A stretch of DNA of 64,000 nt from Methylobacterium isbiliense (GTDB taxonomy: Bacteria; Pseudomonadota; Alphaproteobacteria; Rhizobiales; Beijerinckiaceae): positions 1 to 64,000 of the forward strand of contig NZ_BPQQ01000009.1 of the NCBI RefSeq assembly GCF_022179325.1, read 5' to 3'. The translations under genes and the position numbers were made by a program. Shown here in pieces: positions 1 through 8,475 of the stretch (the first letter of the stretch is position 1; every line of letters starts with the position of its first letter). The notes under the pieces are model-generated. The model was not told the origin of the DNA, made no database searches, and worked only from the letters and a program-made list of their open reading frames with translations.

Positions 1-190
1 GCATGGCCTGGGACATGTGACCCTGCATGTCCTTCATCGAATCCTCCTTGGCAGCCGACGCCGCCTTGCAGGCCGCGGGCAGCTCGAACGAGGGCCCCTG
101 CATGGAGCCGTGGTCGTGGTCGGCGGCGAAGGCCGCCCCGGTGCCGGCGAGCGCCAAAGTCGCGGCGAGGGTCAGGGTGCGAACGAACAA
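1..190 (-). CDS. Exported His/Met-containing protein, partial (3' end outside window)
   Basis: Only the first 63 codons are visible. I place the start at a TTG codon (188-190) because GGAGG lies 6 nt upstream and a Sec-type signal peptide follows at once (hydrophobic LTLAATLALAGTGAAFA, cleavage near residue 23). The mature part begins DHDHGSMQ and continues with Met-spaced residues (SMKDMQGHM), a pattern seen in periplasmic copper proteins such as DUF305 members. It lies 55 nt downstream of the copper-storage gene and on the same strand, so probably in the same transcript. The family cannot be fixed from this much sequence. A role in periplasmic copper binding is inferred from composition and context. 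Confidence 0.6.
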   Translation of the reverse strand, partial: MFVRTLTLAATLALAGTGAAFAADHDHGSMQGPSFELPAACKAASAAKEDSMKDMQGHMSQAM

Positions 191-245
191 GATTGCCTCC
201 TCAGGTCGGTTGGCGGGGGCGGCCGGTCGAGCCGCCGCGTCGGGT

Positions 246-578
246 TCAGGCGGCCATCTTCCGGCAGCTCTCGGCGCAGGCCCGGCACTGCGCGACGCAG
301 TCCTGCATGTCGCCGACCTGCTCGCAGCTCCTGGCGCAGGCCTCGCAGATCTCGGCGCAGGCCCGGCAGGTGTGCTTGTGCTCCGGCAGGCCGATCAGCA
401 TGAAGTGCGCCGAGGTCCGGCAGATCTCCGCGCAGGCCAGCATCAGCCGGAAATGCCCCGGCTCGACGTGCTTGCCCCCGGCCGGCAGGCAGTGGTTCGA
501 AGCCATGCCCAGGCAGGTCTGGTAGCAGCGCAGGCACTCGTCGATGCAGGATTGCATCTCGCTCGACACGTGGCTCAT
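246..578 (-). CDS. Copper-storage four-helix-bundle protein (Csp / DUF326 type)
   Basis: A 110-residue protein with 16 cysteines, mostly as CxxxC pairs along amphipathic helices (QSCIDEC, LRCYQTC, CAEIC, CEAC, CVAQC, CRACAESC). This is the signature of Csp copper-storage proteins (DUF326), in which cysteines line the inside of a four-helix bundle and hold many Cu(I) ions. There is no signal peptide, which fits the cytosolic Csp3 type rather than the exported Csp1. The start ATG follows an AT-rich leader (579-758). It sits in a copper block next to a DUF305 protein and an RND efflux system, so storage of excess cytosolic Cu(I) is the likely role. Family assignment is strong; metal identity is from the family. 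Confidence 0.9.
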   Translation of the reverse strand: MSHVSSEMQSCIDECLRCYQTCLGMASNHCLPAGGKHVEPGHFRLMLACAEICRTSAHFMLIGLPEHKHTCRACAEICEACARSCEQVGDMQDCVAQCRACAESCRKMAA

Positions 579-758
579 TCAGATATCCTTCTCGCTTGTA
601 TTTGCGAATGAGGGCACAGCTAGAGATCTGATAAAGTATTAACTCAACCAGCTAGCTACAACCTGGATATCAAACTCCTCAATCCGCGAAGCGTTCAGAA
701 ATAAATACTCTGTACGATCACGGATTTGGGAGCTTCGCCTACCTGCGCGAGGGCGACC
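579..758. other. AT-rich intergenic stretch upstream of the copper-storage gene
   Basis: About 180 bases, markedly richer in A/T than the flanking genes, with no credible ORF. It should hold the promoter of the minus-strand copper-storage gene and the 3' end of the DUF305 transcript. A 7-base inverted pair (GATATCC 582-588, GGATATC 665-671) is present but far apart. I see no CueR-type dyad like those at 7.37 and 8.07 kb. Confidence 0.4.
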
Positions 759-1148
759 TCACTGGGTGCCCTTCTTTTTGAGGAAGGCCTCCATCTGGGC
801 GATCTCGACGTCCTGAGCCTTGATGATCTCCTCGGCCAGCTTCCGGATTTCGGGGTTCTTCGAGTGCTCCAGCGCGACCTTGGCCATGGCGACGGCCCCC
901 TTGTGGTGGGGGATCATGCCGCGCACGAAGTCGACGTCGACGTCGTTCGTGTAGCGGATGTCCATGTCCCGGTGCATTTCGGCGCCGACGTCCCGGAACG
1001 CCTTCGTGGCCGGCGTGTCCGACTTGTCCGTCGCCGTCATCGCGGCGTGGTCGTGCCCGGCATGGTCGTGGGCCTCGTGCGCCAGGGCGATGCCCGAGAG
1101 GCCGAGGGTCAGGGCCGCCGCGGCGAGGGTCGAGGTCAGGGTCTTCAT
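759..1148 (-). CDS. DUF305 periplasmic metal-binding protein
   Basis: 129 residues. A signal peptide (about 1-23, ending GIALA-H) is followed by a His-rich linker (HEAHDHAGHDHA) and a DUF305 domain (about 45-127) with the family hallmark FVRGMIPHHKGAVAMAK, then a helical C-terminus with two Met (EIAQMEAF). DUF305 proteins are ferritin-like helical bundles often found in copper-resistance loci; the MIPHH segment is thought to bind metal. The start ATG at 1146-1148 gives the signal peptide; the longer open frame upstream is a shadow of the efflux gene. It is the most downstream gene of the run 6464-759, 26 nt after the preceding gene. Confidence 0.88.
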   Translation of the reverse strand: MKTLTSTLAAAALTLGLSGIALAHEAHDHAGHDHAAMTATDKSDTPATKAFRDVGAEMHRDMDIRYTNDVDVDFVRGMIPHHKGAVAMAKVALEHSKNPEIRKLAEEIIKAQDVEIAQMEAFLKKKGTQ

Positions 1149-1174
1149 CGAAGGGGTCTTCCTGGTGCGTGGGA

Positions 1175-1540
1175 TCAGTTGAACTTGCCGCTGGCGGTTG
1201 CGCCGTCCGGGCCGGTGAGCTGCACGGCGCCCTTCGGGCTGTCGCCGAGCGCCGCGGCGGCCTTGCCGGTGAGGCGGTTGCCGTCGGCGGGCTCCAGGGG
1301 CACGCGGGTCGGCTTGCCGCCGACGACGAGGATGGCCGTGCCCTTGAAGCCCGCGGCCGGGACAGGCTTCTGGCCCTCGTCGGACACGAACACGTCTACG
1401 GTCTCGCCCTTGGCGACGAGCTCGACGTGGAACTTGCCGGCGTCCGCTACCCGGCCGCCGTGCTGGCCGGAGGTCTCGTGGGCATACACGGTCGTGGCGG
1501 CGAGCAGGCCGGCGACCAGGGTCACTCGCGGTAGGATCAT
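1175..1540 (-). CDS. Small exported protein of the RND efflux operon
   Basis: 121 residues with a cleavable signal peptide (about 1-20, ATTVYA-H) and a single small beta-rich domain with no cysteines. The region around residues 26-60 (HGGRVADAGKFHVELVAKG) resembles the N-terminal domain found on some CzcB/CusB-type adaptors and small proteins encoded beside them. It lies 21 nt downstream of the RND pump and 26 nt upstream of the DUF305 gene, so is cotranscribed. A periplasmic accessory role in metal efflux is inferred from position. I do not recognise a named family. Confidence 0.75.
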   Translation of the reverse strand: MILPRVTLVAGLLAATTVYAHETSGQHGGRVADAGKFHVELVAKGETVDVFVSDEGQKPVPAAGFKGTAILVVGGKPTRVPLEPADGNRLTGKAAAALGDSPKGAVQLTGPDGATASGKFN

Positions 1541-1561
1541 GCTCAGGTCTCCTCTCGGGGT

Positions 1562-4500
1562 TCAGTAGGCCTCGGCCTGGCGCGGGCGCGCGCCGTCCGG
1601 GGATGGGTGGACCGGTGCTTCGGCGTGGAGGGCGCGCAGCCGCTCCAGCGGCTTGCGTCCGAAGCGCAGGAACAGGACGGGGGTCAGGAAGGTGTCGAGC
1701 AGCGTCGCGCTGACGAGGCCGCCGAAGATCGTCACCGCGACCGGGTGCAGGATCTCCTTGCCCGGGCTCGCGGCATCGTAGAGCAGCGGCACCAGGGCGA
1801 CGCCGGCCGAGAGCGCCGTCATCAGCACCGGGGTCAGCCGCTCCAGGCTGCCGCGCACGACGAGGTCGGGGCCGAACGGCACGCCCTCGTGCAGCGACAG
1901 GTTCAGGTAGTGGCTGATCTTCAGGATGCCGTTGCGCGCGGCGATGCCGGTTAGCGTGATGAAGCCGATCATCGACGCCACCGACAGCGGCTGCCCGACC
2001 AGCCACAGCGCCGCCACCGAGCCGATCAGGGCGAGCGGCACGTTGCCCATGATGATGAGCGCCAGCGCGGCCGAGCGGTATCGGCTGTAGAGGATGGCGA
2101 AGACCAGGGCGAGGGACAGCGCCGACAGCGCCGCGATGGTCCGGCTCGCCTCCTCCTGCGCCTGGAAGGTGCCCTCCAGGCTGGTGAAGAAGCCGGGCGG
2201 CAGCGGCTCCTTCGCCACGGCCTCGCGGATGGCCGCCACGATGGTGGCCATGTCGCTCTCGCCGTTGGTGTTGGCCTGGACGACGATGCGGCGCCGGGCG
2301 TTCTCGCGCAGGATCTGGTTCGGCCCGTCGGTCTCGCGGATGTCGGCCACCTGCCGCGCCGGCACCCAGCCCGAGGGCGTCTCCAGCAGCAGGTCGCCCA
2401 GCCCGGTCGTGGTCCGGCGATTCTCCGAAAGGCGCAGGACCACGTCGAAGCGGCGCACGCCGTCGACGACCGTCGAGACCACCCGCCCGTTCGAGAGGCG
2501 GCTGATCTGCTCGACGACCGCGGCCGGCTGGACGCCGTAGAGGGCCGCCCGGGTGTAATCGACCCGCACCTCAAGCTGCGGGATGCGCACCTGCCGCTCG
2601 ACCTGCAGGTCGACGAGCCCCGGGATCGCGGCCATCCGGTCGCGCAGGGAGTTGGCGACCCGGCGCAGGGCGTCGAGGTCCTCGCCGAACACCTTGAGCG
2701 CGATCTCGGCCCGCACGCCCGAGAGCATGTGGTCGAGCCGGTGCGAGATCGGCTGGCCGACGTTGACGGCCACCGGTAGGGCCGCGAGGCGCCCGCGGAT
2801 GTCGGCGACGAGCGCCTCCTTCGGACGCTTGGCGCCTTCGTCGAGCGCCACCTCGATCTCGGACGAGTGGACGCCCTCGGCGTGCTCGTCGAGCTCGGCA
2901 CGGCCGGTGCGGCGGCCGACCGCCTTCACGCCCGGGATGTCCAGCAGCAGCCGTTCGGCGATCAGCCCGACCCGGTTGCTCTCGGCGAGCGAGATCCCCG
3001 GGTTGAAGGTCATGTTGACCGTGAACGAGCCCTCGTTGAACGGCGGCAGGAAGGCCCGCGGCAGGTTCCAGGCGGCCACGCCCGCGGCCACCACCGCCGC
3101 CGCGACGGTGCCGACCAGCAGGCCCTTGTGGCGGAAGGCGACCCGCAGCAGGCCGGCGTTGCCGCGCTTGAGCAGCTTCAGGAAGCGGCTGTCGTGCTCC
3201 TCCAGGTTCTTCAAGCCCGGCAGCAGCAGGGACGCCAGCACCGGCGTCAGGGTGATGGAGGTGAGTAGGCTCGCCAGGATCGAGATGATGTAGGCCTGCC
3301 CCAGCGGGGCGAAGAGCTGGCCCTCGATGCCCGACAGCGCGAAGAGCGGCACGAACACCAGGATGATGATGAGCGTCGCGTAGACGATGCCAGAGCGCAC
3401 CTCGTTCGAGGCCTCCACCACCACCTGGAACACGCTTTTCGGGTTGCCCGCCCGCCGGTTCTCGCCGAGCCGCCGGTAGATGTTCTCGACGTCGACCACC
3501 GCGTCGTCGACGAGCTCGCCGATGGCGATGGCCAAGCCCCCGAGCGTCATGGTGTTGATGGACAGCCCGAACAGGTGGAACACCACGGCGGTCGTCAGCA
3601 CCGAGACCGGGATGGCGAGCAGCGAGATGGCCGTGGTGCGCACGTTCAGCAGGAAGGCGAACAGCACCACCGCCACCACCAGCACCGCCTCCAACAGGAC
3701 GCGCTCGACGTTGCGGATCGAGGTCTCGATGAAGTCGGCCTGCCGGAACAGGACCTGGTCGGCACGGATGCCGGCCGGCAGGGTCGGCGACATCTCCTTC
3801 AGGGCGGTCTCGATGCTGCGGGTCAGCCGCACGGTGTCGACGTCGGGCTGCTTCTCGACCGAGACGATGACCGAGGGCTTGGCCATGTAGCCGGCGTCGC
3901 CCCGCTTCGTCCGGGCGGCGAAGGAGACCTCGGCCACCTGGCGCAAGTGGACCGGCGTCTCGGCGACCGTCGCGACCACGAGGTTGCGCAGGTCGTCGAG
4001 GCTCATGGTCCGGCCGATGTTCCGGATGAGGTACTCGCGGGAATGCTGGTCGGTGAAGCCGCCGCCGGCGTTGGTGCCGAACTGCGCCAGCGCCGTTTCG
4101 AGCTGGGCGTTCGTCACCCCGAGCGAGCGCATGGCGGCCGGGTTCGGGCTGACCCGGAACTGGCGCACCTCGCCGCCGATGGGGATGACCTGCGCCACGC
4201 CCGGAATGGTCAGGAGCCGCGGCCGGATGGTGAAGTCGGCGACCTCGCGCACCTGCATCGGGGTCGCGGTCTCGCCGGTCACCGCCACCAGCAGGATCTG
4301 GCCCATGATCGAGGAGATCGGCCCCATGACCGGGGTCACGCCCCGGGGCAGCTGGTCCTGCACCAGGGACAGCCGCTCCGCGACCTGCTGGCGGTTGCGG
4401 TAGATGTCCGTGCCCCAGTCGAACTCGACGTAGGTGATGGACAGCCCCACGCCCGAGACCGAGCGCACCCGGGTCACCCCCGGCAGCCCGTTCATCCGGG

Positions 4501-4711
4501 TCTCGATGGGGTAGGTGACGAGCTGCTCGACCTCCTGGGGGGCGTAGCCCTCGGCCTCCGTCATGATGGTGACGGTGGGCTTGTTGAGGTCGGGGAAGAC
4601 GTCCACCGGCAGCTTGGTCGCGGTGAAGGCGCCGAAGAGCACCAGCACCGTGGCCATGGCGAGGACGAGCAGGCGGTTGCGGACCGACTGGCTGACGAGG
4701 AACGTGAACAT
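1562..4711 (-). CDS. HME-RND heavy-metal efflux pump, CusA/CzcA family
   Basis: 1049 residues, full length for the inner-membrane pump of a tripartite heavy-metal exporter driven by proton import. It has a first membrane helix at about 12-30, a large periplasmic domain, helices 2-6 from about 338, a second periplasmic half and a final helix cluster ending near 1025. The substrate-class motif in helix 4 reads [18 protein letters not shown] (about 398-415). It carries the acidic residues of the proton path but is neither the classical CzcA (DFGxxxDGA) nor the CusA form, so the exported ion is uncertain; copper is suggested only by the neighbours. Start ATG lies 13 nt after the adaptor stop, indicating translational coupling. 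Confidence 0.93.
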   Translation of the reverse strand: MFTFLVSQSVRNRLLVLAMATVLVLFGAFTATKLPVDVFPDLNKPTVTIMTEAEGYAPQEVEQLVTYPIETRMNGLPGVTRVRSVSGVGLSITYVEFDWGTDIYRNRQQVAERLSLVQDQLPRGVTPVMGPISSIMGQILLVAVTGETATPMQVREVADFTIRPRLLTIPGVAQVIPIGGEVRQFRVSPNPAAMRSLGVTNAQLETALAQFGTNAGGGFTDQHSREYLIRNIGRTMSLDDLRNLVVATVAETPVHLRQVAEVSFAARTKRGDAGYMAKPSVIVSVEKQPDVDTVRLTRSIETALKEMSPTLPAGIRADQVLFRQADFIETSIRNVERVLLEAVLVVAVVLFAFLLNVRTTAISLLAIPVSVLTTAVVFHLFGLSINTMTLGGLAIAIGELVDDAVVDVENIYRRLGENRRAGNPKSVFQVVVEASNEVRSGIVYATLIIILVFVPLFALSGIEGQLFAPLGQAYIISILASLLTSITLTPVLASLLLPGLKNLEEHDSRFLKLLKRGNAGLLRVAFRHKGLLVGTVAAAVVAAGVAAWNLPRAFLPPFNEGSFTVNMTFNPGISLAESNRVGLIAERLLLDIPGVKAVGRRTGRAELDEHAEGVHSSEIEVALDEGAKRPKEALVADIRGRLAALPVAVNVGQPISHRLDHMLSGVRAEIALKVFGEDLDALRRVANSLRDRMAAIPGLVDLQVERQVRIPQLEVRVDYTRAALYGVQPAAVVEQISRLSNGRVVSTVVDGVRRFDVVLRLSENRRTTTGLGDLLLETPSGWVPARQVADIRETDGPNQILRENARRRIVVQANTNGESDMATIVAAIREAVAKEPLPPGFFTSLEGTFQAQEEASRTIAALSALSLALVFAILYSRYRSAALALIIMGNVPLALIGSVAALWLVGQPLSVASMIGFITLTGIAARNGILKISHYLNLSLHEGVPFGPDLVVRGSLERLTPVLMTALSAGVALVPLLYDAASPGKEILHPVAVTIFGGLVSATLLDTFLTPVLFLRFGRKPLERLRALHAEAPVHPSPDGARPRQAEAY

Positions 4712-4724
4712 CTGGCCTGCCTCC

Positions 4725-6464
4725 TCAGCGCACCTGGTCGAGGAGCTCGGCGCCCTGGGTCACGACCCGCTTGCCGGGTCCGATCCCCTCGGCGACCAGC
4801 ACGCGGCCGCCGTCGAGCGGCTCGACCCGCACGGGCCGGGCCTCGAAGCGCTCGGCGGTGGTGTGCTCGTAGACGACGTCCTGCCCGTTGCCGGTGCGCA
4901 CGACCGCCGCGCGCGGCAGCGCCAGGCCGGACTGCTCGGTGTCGGTCCCGGCCAGCACGGTGACGAACTGGCCGACGCGCAGGCCGGAGGCGTCGCCCTG
5001 CACCGCGAACTGCACCGGGATGGCCTGGTTGCGGTCCGCGAGGCCCGTGCCCTGGTAGGCGAGCTTCAGGGCGCGTCCGTCGGCGAGCCGCGCCGTGGCG
5101 TTCTGGGCCGCCGTCAGGGCGTCGAAGCTGAGGGCCTCGACCCAGAGGCGGTTCGGGTCGACGATCTGGAAGACCATGGCGCCGGGTGCCGCCATCTGGC
5201 CGGCCACCGCGGTCGCCTGCGCCACCACGCCGTCGACGGGGGCGACCAGGGTCTCGGGCTGTTGCCTGATCTTGTCGAGAGCCGCGCGGCGGTCGTGCAG
5301 CCCGTTGAGCTCGGCGACCGCGTCGTCGAGCTGGGTCTGGGCGACGGCGCCGGTCGTGGCGAGTTTCCTGAAACGCTCGACCCGACGCTCGACGATGGCG
5401 ATCTGCTGGTCGAGTTCGCCCTGGCGCTGGCGCATGTCGGAGACGTCGACGGCCTGGACCGGCGGTGTCACGGTCGCGAGCACGTCGCCCTTGCGCACCT
5501 TCGTGCCGAGGCGCGGGAACAGGCCGGACGGCGGCGGCGAGAGACGGCCGCCGACCGAGGACTGCACGACCCCGCTGGCGTTCGGGTCCGGGATGATGCG
5601 GCCGGGCAGCTCGACCGAGCGGTGGAAGCTGCCCTGCTCGGTCATGGTAGTGCGCAGGACCAGCAGGCGCTGGGTCGGTTTCGGCACGAAGACGGAGCCG
5701 TCGGGCAGGCGCTGCGCGAGGTCCGACGAGGCCGGCGTGGTCTGGCGCGGCTCGATCAGGGCGGCGCCCTGCACGGGCGCGCCGTGATCCTCGTCGCCGT
5801 GCGCGAAGGCGGCGGTGCCGAGGACGATGGTGATGCCGATGGCGACCAGCGCCACCGCCGGCGCGCCACGGCGCCCGCGTGCGAGCGCCGTCACGAGCAC
5901 GCCGAGCAGGAAGGCGACGGCGACCGCGGCCACCAGGGCCGGGTCCTTGGCCGTGAGCCGCTCCCGGACGTCGTGGGCGACCTCGGACAGGCGCGCCAGG
6001 GCAGCCTGAGCCGGGGCCGGCTTGGCAGGCGCCGCGGCCGCGGCGACCTTCGGGTCGGGCACGGTGACCGCCACGGTCAGCACATCGACCGCGTCGCCGG
6101 CCGTGACGGTCGCGAGGAGCTCGTGCCGGCCGGGCTTCGACAGCCACGGGGCCGGCAGCGCGTAGCCGCCGTCGGTCGTGGCGGTCGCGACCTTGGGACC
6201 GTCCGGCGTCTCGACCTCGATGGTCGCGCCGGGCACCGGCTCGTTCGTCCGGAAGCGGTCGAGGAACAGCGTCAGGGTCCCGTCGCGCGGGATGGCGACG
6301 AGCTCGAAGGCGTCCGAGAGCGCCTCGCCGCGCGGGGCGATGGTCTTCGAGACAGGGGGCTGGGCGGCGCCGTGGTCGTGGCCCTCGTGGGCGAGCGCCG
6401 GCCCCGCCAGGACGGCGGCAAGCAGCGCCACCGCGCGCAGGGCGGCGGCAAAACGGGTCGACAT
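4725..6464 (-). CDS. RND efflux adaptor (CusB/CzcB type) with an N-terminal membrane-spanning extension
   Basis: 579 residues, longer than the usual 380-450. After a signal peptide (about 1-25) comes a His-rich stretch (HEGHDHG), a beta domain (about 40-140), then two hydrophobic helices (about 178-198 and 206-224) and a second His-rich patch (HGDEDHG). Only after that does the typical adaptor begin: barrel-sandwich hybrid strands ([11 protein letters not shown]), a coiled-coil hairpin (about 345-395, [17 protein letters not shown]) and the lipoyl-like return ([16 protein letters not shown]). The adaptor part should link the RND pump to an outer-membrane channel; no TolC/CusC-type gene is in the window. 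The membrane-bearing front half is unusual and may be a fused metal sensor or second anchor. Confidence 0.9.
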   Translation of the reverse strand: MSTRFAAALRAVALLAAVLAGPALAHEGHDHGAAQPPVSKTIAPRGEALSDAFELVAIPRDGTLTLFLDRFRTNEPVPGATIEVETPDGPKVATATTDGGYALPAPWLSKPGRHELLATVTAGDAVDVLTVAVTVPDPKVAAAAAPAKPAPAQAALARLSEVAHDVRERLTAKDPALVAAVAVAFLLGVLVTALARGRRGAPAVALVAIGITIVLGTAAFAHGDEDHGAPVQGAALIEPRQTTPASSDLAQRLPDGSVFVPKPTQRLLVLRTTMTEQGSFHRSVELPGRIIPDPNASGVVQSSVGGRLSPPPSGLFPRLGTKVRKGDVLATVTPPVQAVDVSDMRQRQGELDQQIAIVERRVERFRKLATTGAVAQTQLDDAVAELNGLHDRRAALDKIRQQPETLVAPVDGVVAQATAVAGQMAAPGAMVFQIVDPNRLWVEALSFDALTAAQNATARLADGRALKLAYQGTGLADRNQAIPVQFAVQGDASGLRVGQFVTVLAGTDTEQSGLALPRAAVVRTGNGQDVVYEHTTAERFEARPVRVEPLDGGRVLVAEGIGPGKRVVTQGAELLDQVR

Positions 6465-6549
6465 GAACAGAAATCCTCGCGTCGGGAAGTCCGGACGGCG
6501 CCGTTCTCGGGCGCAATCCGGGCGTCGCGCGCCTCAGGCGCGCCCTACT

Positions 6550-7023
6550 TCACGCGAGGGTTCGTGGGGGCTTGGGCAGGGCCTCGGGGACGGGGCCCGA
6601 ACGGCCGGCGACGTCGCGCGGGATCAGCGTGACGGTTCGGAACAGGGCCGGCGACAGGGCATAGGGCCCGGACAGGACGCCGGTGGCGCAGCAGGCCATC
6701 GTCCCGCAGCAGCGGGTCTTGCAGCCGACCGGGCAGCACTTGTCCTGGCTCGGCTCGATGCGCGCGCCGTCGACCGTGGCCGGGGCGAGCGCGACCCTGG
6801 CCCATGCCGGCAGGACGGCCCGGACGGCGACCTTGGGAGCCACGGAGACCGCGGGCGCAACAGCCTTGGGCGTCGGAGAAGGGGCGACCTTCGGCTGCGC
6901 CGCGGCGTGGTGGCCGTGGTGCGCGTGCCCCTCGTGGGCCTGGACGGCGGACGGCGCGACGTAGGCGATGATCGCGAGGATCATCGCCGCCATCAGGCGC
7001 ACGATTTGCCGGTCGAGGCTCAT
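6550..7023 (-). CDS. Exported His- and Cys-rich protein of the metal efflux operon
   Basis: 157 residues. An N-terminal hydrophobic signal (about 8-29) is followed by a His cluster (AHEGHAHHGHHAAAQ), a Pro/Ala/Val-rich linker (about 45-75) and a compact Cys-rich motif (KCCPVGCKTRCCGTMACCA, about 95-113) with eight cysteines. Such clusters bind soft metals, but I do not recognise a named family. It is the first gene of the minus-strand run into the RND system (85 nt gap). A possible operator dyad sits just upstream (7050-7067). A periplasmic metal-buffering role is inferred from composition and position. Confidence 0.75.
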   Translation of the reverse strand: MSLDRQIVRLMAAMILAIIAYVAPSAVQAHEGHAHHGHHAAAQPKVAPSPTPKAVAPAVSVAPKVAVRAVLPAWARVALAPATVDGARIEPSQDKCCPVGCKTRCCGTMACCATGVLSGPYALSPALFRTVTLIPRDVAGRSGPVPEALPKPPRTLA

Positions 7024-7049
7024 GAGTTCTGGCTTACACCGATTCCGGT

Positions 7050-7067
7050 GGCGGGACTATGTCCGCC
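7050..7067. promoter_or_regulatory. Imperfect inverted repeat upstream of the RND operon
   Basis: GGCGGGAC-TAT-GTCCGCC, arms differing by one base, 27 nt upstream of the ATG of the first gene of the metal efflux operon. Position suits an operator or a leader hairpin. No matching regulator gene is in the window. Confidence 0.3.
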
Positions 7068-7115
7068 GTTGAGACGTGAATGCCGGGATGAAGGTTTGGT
7101 TGCCGTCGCGGCGTT

Positions 7116-7328
7116 TCAAGCGGCGGCGAGCAGCGGCTCGGCCGGGTAGCCGGCGGCGGCGATGACCTGAGCGATCCGGTCTGCCGGGACGGACGCTCCC
7201 GACACCGTGACGAGCTTGGTCCTGAGGTCGACCTCGACCCGGGCGTTCGGCTCGATGCCCTGGACCGCGCGGGTCACCGACTTGGCGCAGCCGCCGCAGC
7301 CCATCTTCTCGACCTTGAAGCTATGCAT
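7116..7328 (-). CDS. CopZ-like HMA-domain metallochaperone
   Basis: 70 residues, one heavy-metal-associated domain of beta-alpha-beta-beta-alpha-beta order. The metal site is KMGCGGCAKS (residues 8-17), matching the MxCxxC motif that binds Cu(I) in CopZ/Atx1 proteins; the inter-strand spacing (VEVDLRTKLVTVSG) is standard. No signal peptide, so cytosolic. It stands alone, transcribed from a CueR/MerR-type promoter (7357-7387), which argues for copper-inducible expression. It would pass Cu(I) to an ATPase, the storage protein or the regulator; no P-type ATPase is in this window. Confidence 0.92.
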   Translation of the reverse strand: MHSFKVEKMGCGGCAKSVTRAVQGIEPNARVEVDLRTKLVTVSGASVPADRIAQVIAAAGYPAEPLLAAA

Positions 7329-7356
7329 GACGCACTCCCTTGGATGACGTCACACC

Positions 7357-7387
7357 CAGATGGGGCTTCCCATAGTGGGAAGGTCAA
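7357..7387 (-). promoter_or_regulatory. CueR/MerR-type copper promoter for the HMA chaperone
   Basis: On the minus strand a perfect -35 (TTGACC, 7382-7387) is followed by a 19-bp spacer and a weaker -10 (CATCTG, 7357-7362). The spacer holds the dyad TTCCCACTATGGGAA (7367-7381). An over-long 19-bp spacer with a CTTCCC/GGGAAG dyad is the hallmark of MerR-family activators such as CueR. The chaperone ATG lies 29 nt downstream. No merR-family gene is present here, so the regulator would act from elsewhere. Confidence 0.75.
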
Positions 7388-7549
7388 GGCCCCTACCTTC
7401 AGGCCGGTCGCCGCCGCGGCGAGCACCACATAACGGCAGCCCGGCCATGGGAATCGTCGTTTAAAGCCACATAACGGACCGGCTTGTCGTTTTGAGGGAC
7501 TTTGCGCGCCGGAGTCGGTCCTCACCGGCACCGTGCTCACGCGGCACGT
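7388..7549. other. Intergenic region, no gene seen
   Basis: About 160 bases between the copper promoter and the DUF411 stop codon. Open frames here are short and lack credible starts. Nothing else recognised. Confidence 0.3.
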
Positions 7550-8026
7550 TCAGACAAGCTCCTCACCCCGGTATCGGGCAAAGGTGTACCGGCCTTCCGG
7601 ACCGAACAGGACCACATCGTAAGTGGCCGGCTCCATGCCGTCGACCTCCATGCCGGGCGAGCCGACCGGCATGCCCGGTACGGCCAGACCCGTTCCCTTC
7701 GGCTTCTCGGCGAGCAGGCGCTTGATCGCGCCGGCCGGCACGTGCCCCTCGATTGCGTAGCCGCCGACCTGGGCGGTGTGGCAGGAGGCGAGGTCCCGCG
7801 GCACACCGAGGCGGGCCTTCACCGGGTTCACGGGCCCCACGGTCACCGTCACCACGAAGCCGGCCTCCCGCAGGTGGGTGACCCACTTTTCGCAGCAGCC
7901 GCAGGTCGGGTCCTTCGTCACCGCGACCTCGGGCAGGCCCGCGGCGAGGGCCCGCGGCCCCACGGCCATGCCCGCCGCCAGTCCCGCGAGCAGCGCCCGG
8001 CGCGTCGTCCTCGTGTCGGCCTTCAT
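7550..8026 (-). CDS. DUF411 exported metal-binding protein
   Basis: 158 residues from the ATG at 8024-8026. The N-terminus (TRRALLAGLAAGMAVGPRALA) is a signal with twin arginine, so possibly Tat-exported. The mature domain carries the DUF411 motif DPTCGCCEKW (Cys 42, 44, 45) and later H/M residues (ASCHTAQVGGYAIEGHVP, VPGMPVGSPGMEV). DUF411 proteins are thioredoxin-fold metal-binding proteins found in copper and silver resistance loci. A longer frame opens at 8074, but that start lies inside the CueR-type promoter (8058-8088), which decides for 8026. Copper inducibility follows from that promoter. Confidence 0.88.
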   Translation of the reverse strand: MKADTRTTRRALLAGLAAGMAVGPRALAAGLPEVAVTKDPTCGCCEKWVTHLREAGFVVTVTVGPVNPVKARLGVPRDLASCHTAQVGGYAIEGHVPAGAIKRLLAEKPKGTGLAVPGMPVGSPGMEVDGMEPATYDVVLFGPEGRYTFARYRGEELV

Positions 8027-8057
8027 CGTTCGCACCCACGCTCCCATTATCGAGGGC

Positions 8058-8088
8058 ACGATACGGCTTCCCACGATGGGAGGGTCAA
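8058..8088 (-). promoter_or_regulatory. CueR/MerR-type promoter for the DUF411 gene
   Basis: Minus strand: -35 TTGACC (8083-8088), 19-bp spacer with dyad CTCCCATCGTGGGAA, -10 TATCGT (8058-8063). It is nearly superposable on the element at 7357-7387, so both genes should answer to the same MerR-family activator. The DUF411 ATG is 32 nt downstream of the -10. Confidence 0.75.
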
Positions 8089-8162
8089 GCCTCGCCTCCC
8101 GGACGCGTCAGGGCTTGCGACCGGCCGAGCGAAATGGCGCGCCACAAGTCGGCGCCCCGGCG

Positions 8163-8393
8163 TCAGTAGCCGTGATGGTGATGGTGATGGCCTCGGTCGA
8201 AGTGAACGGGGCGGTCGTAGCCGTGATGGTGATGCCGCTCGTAGCCATGGCGGTGGCCGTGGCCATGGTGATGATGGTGGTCCCAATGATGGTGGTGGCG
8301 ATGGCCCGGACCGTGATCGTACCACTGCGCGGATGCGGCGCCAGGGAGGAGCACGAGGGCGGCGGCGACCAGGCCTGCGATGCGAAGCTTCAT
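8163..8393 (-). CDS. Small exported His-rich protein
   Basis: 76 residues: signal peptide (about 1-22, PGAASA-Q) and a mature part that is roughly half histidine, in runs of three to six mixed with Gly, Tyr, Asp and Arg (HHHHWDHHHHHGHGHRHGY). No cysteine or methionine in the mature chain, so Ni, Zn or Cu(II) binding is more likely than Cu(I). It stands between the DUF411 gene and an MFS gene with about 80-135 nt on each side, so may be its own unit. Function inferred from composition only. Confidence 0.75.
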   Translation of the reverse strand: MKLRIAGLVAAALVLLPGAASAQWYDHGPGHRHHHHWDHHHHHGHGHRHGYERHHHHGYDRPVHFDRGHHHHHHGY

Positions 8394-8475
8394 GGAAGGA
8401 CCCTCCTCGGTTTAGATGTCTCCAGACTGGGCAAGTCGCGTTGAACCGGTTCTGAAGCCTGCGCGCAGCCTCCGT

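Noticed and set aside
2026-2901. Long minus-strand frame inside the RND pump gene
   Set aside because: Ser/Arg/Pro-rich, no domain, and fully within the well-supported pump in another frame; a GC-bias shadow.
8163-8330. Repetitive ATG/GTG-rich stretch taken as a tandem DNA repeat
   Set aside because: It is the coding sequence for the His-rich protein; the repetition follows from CAC/CAT codons, not from repeat units.
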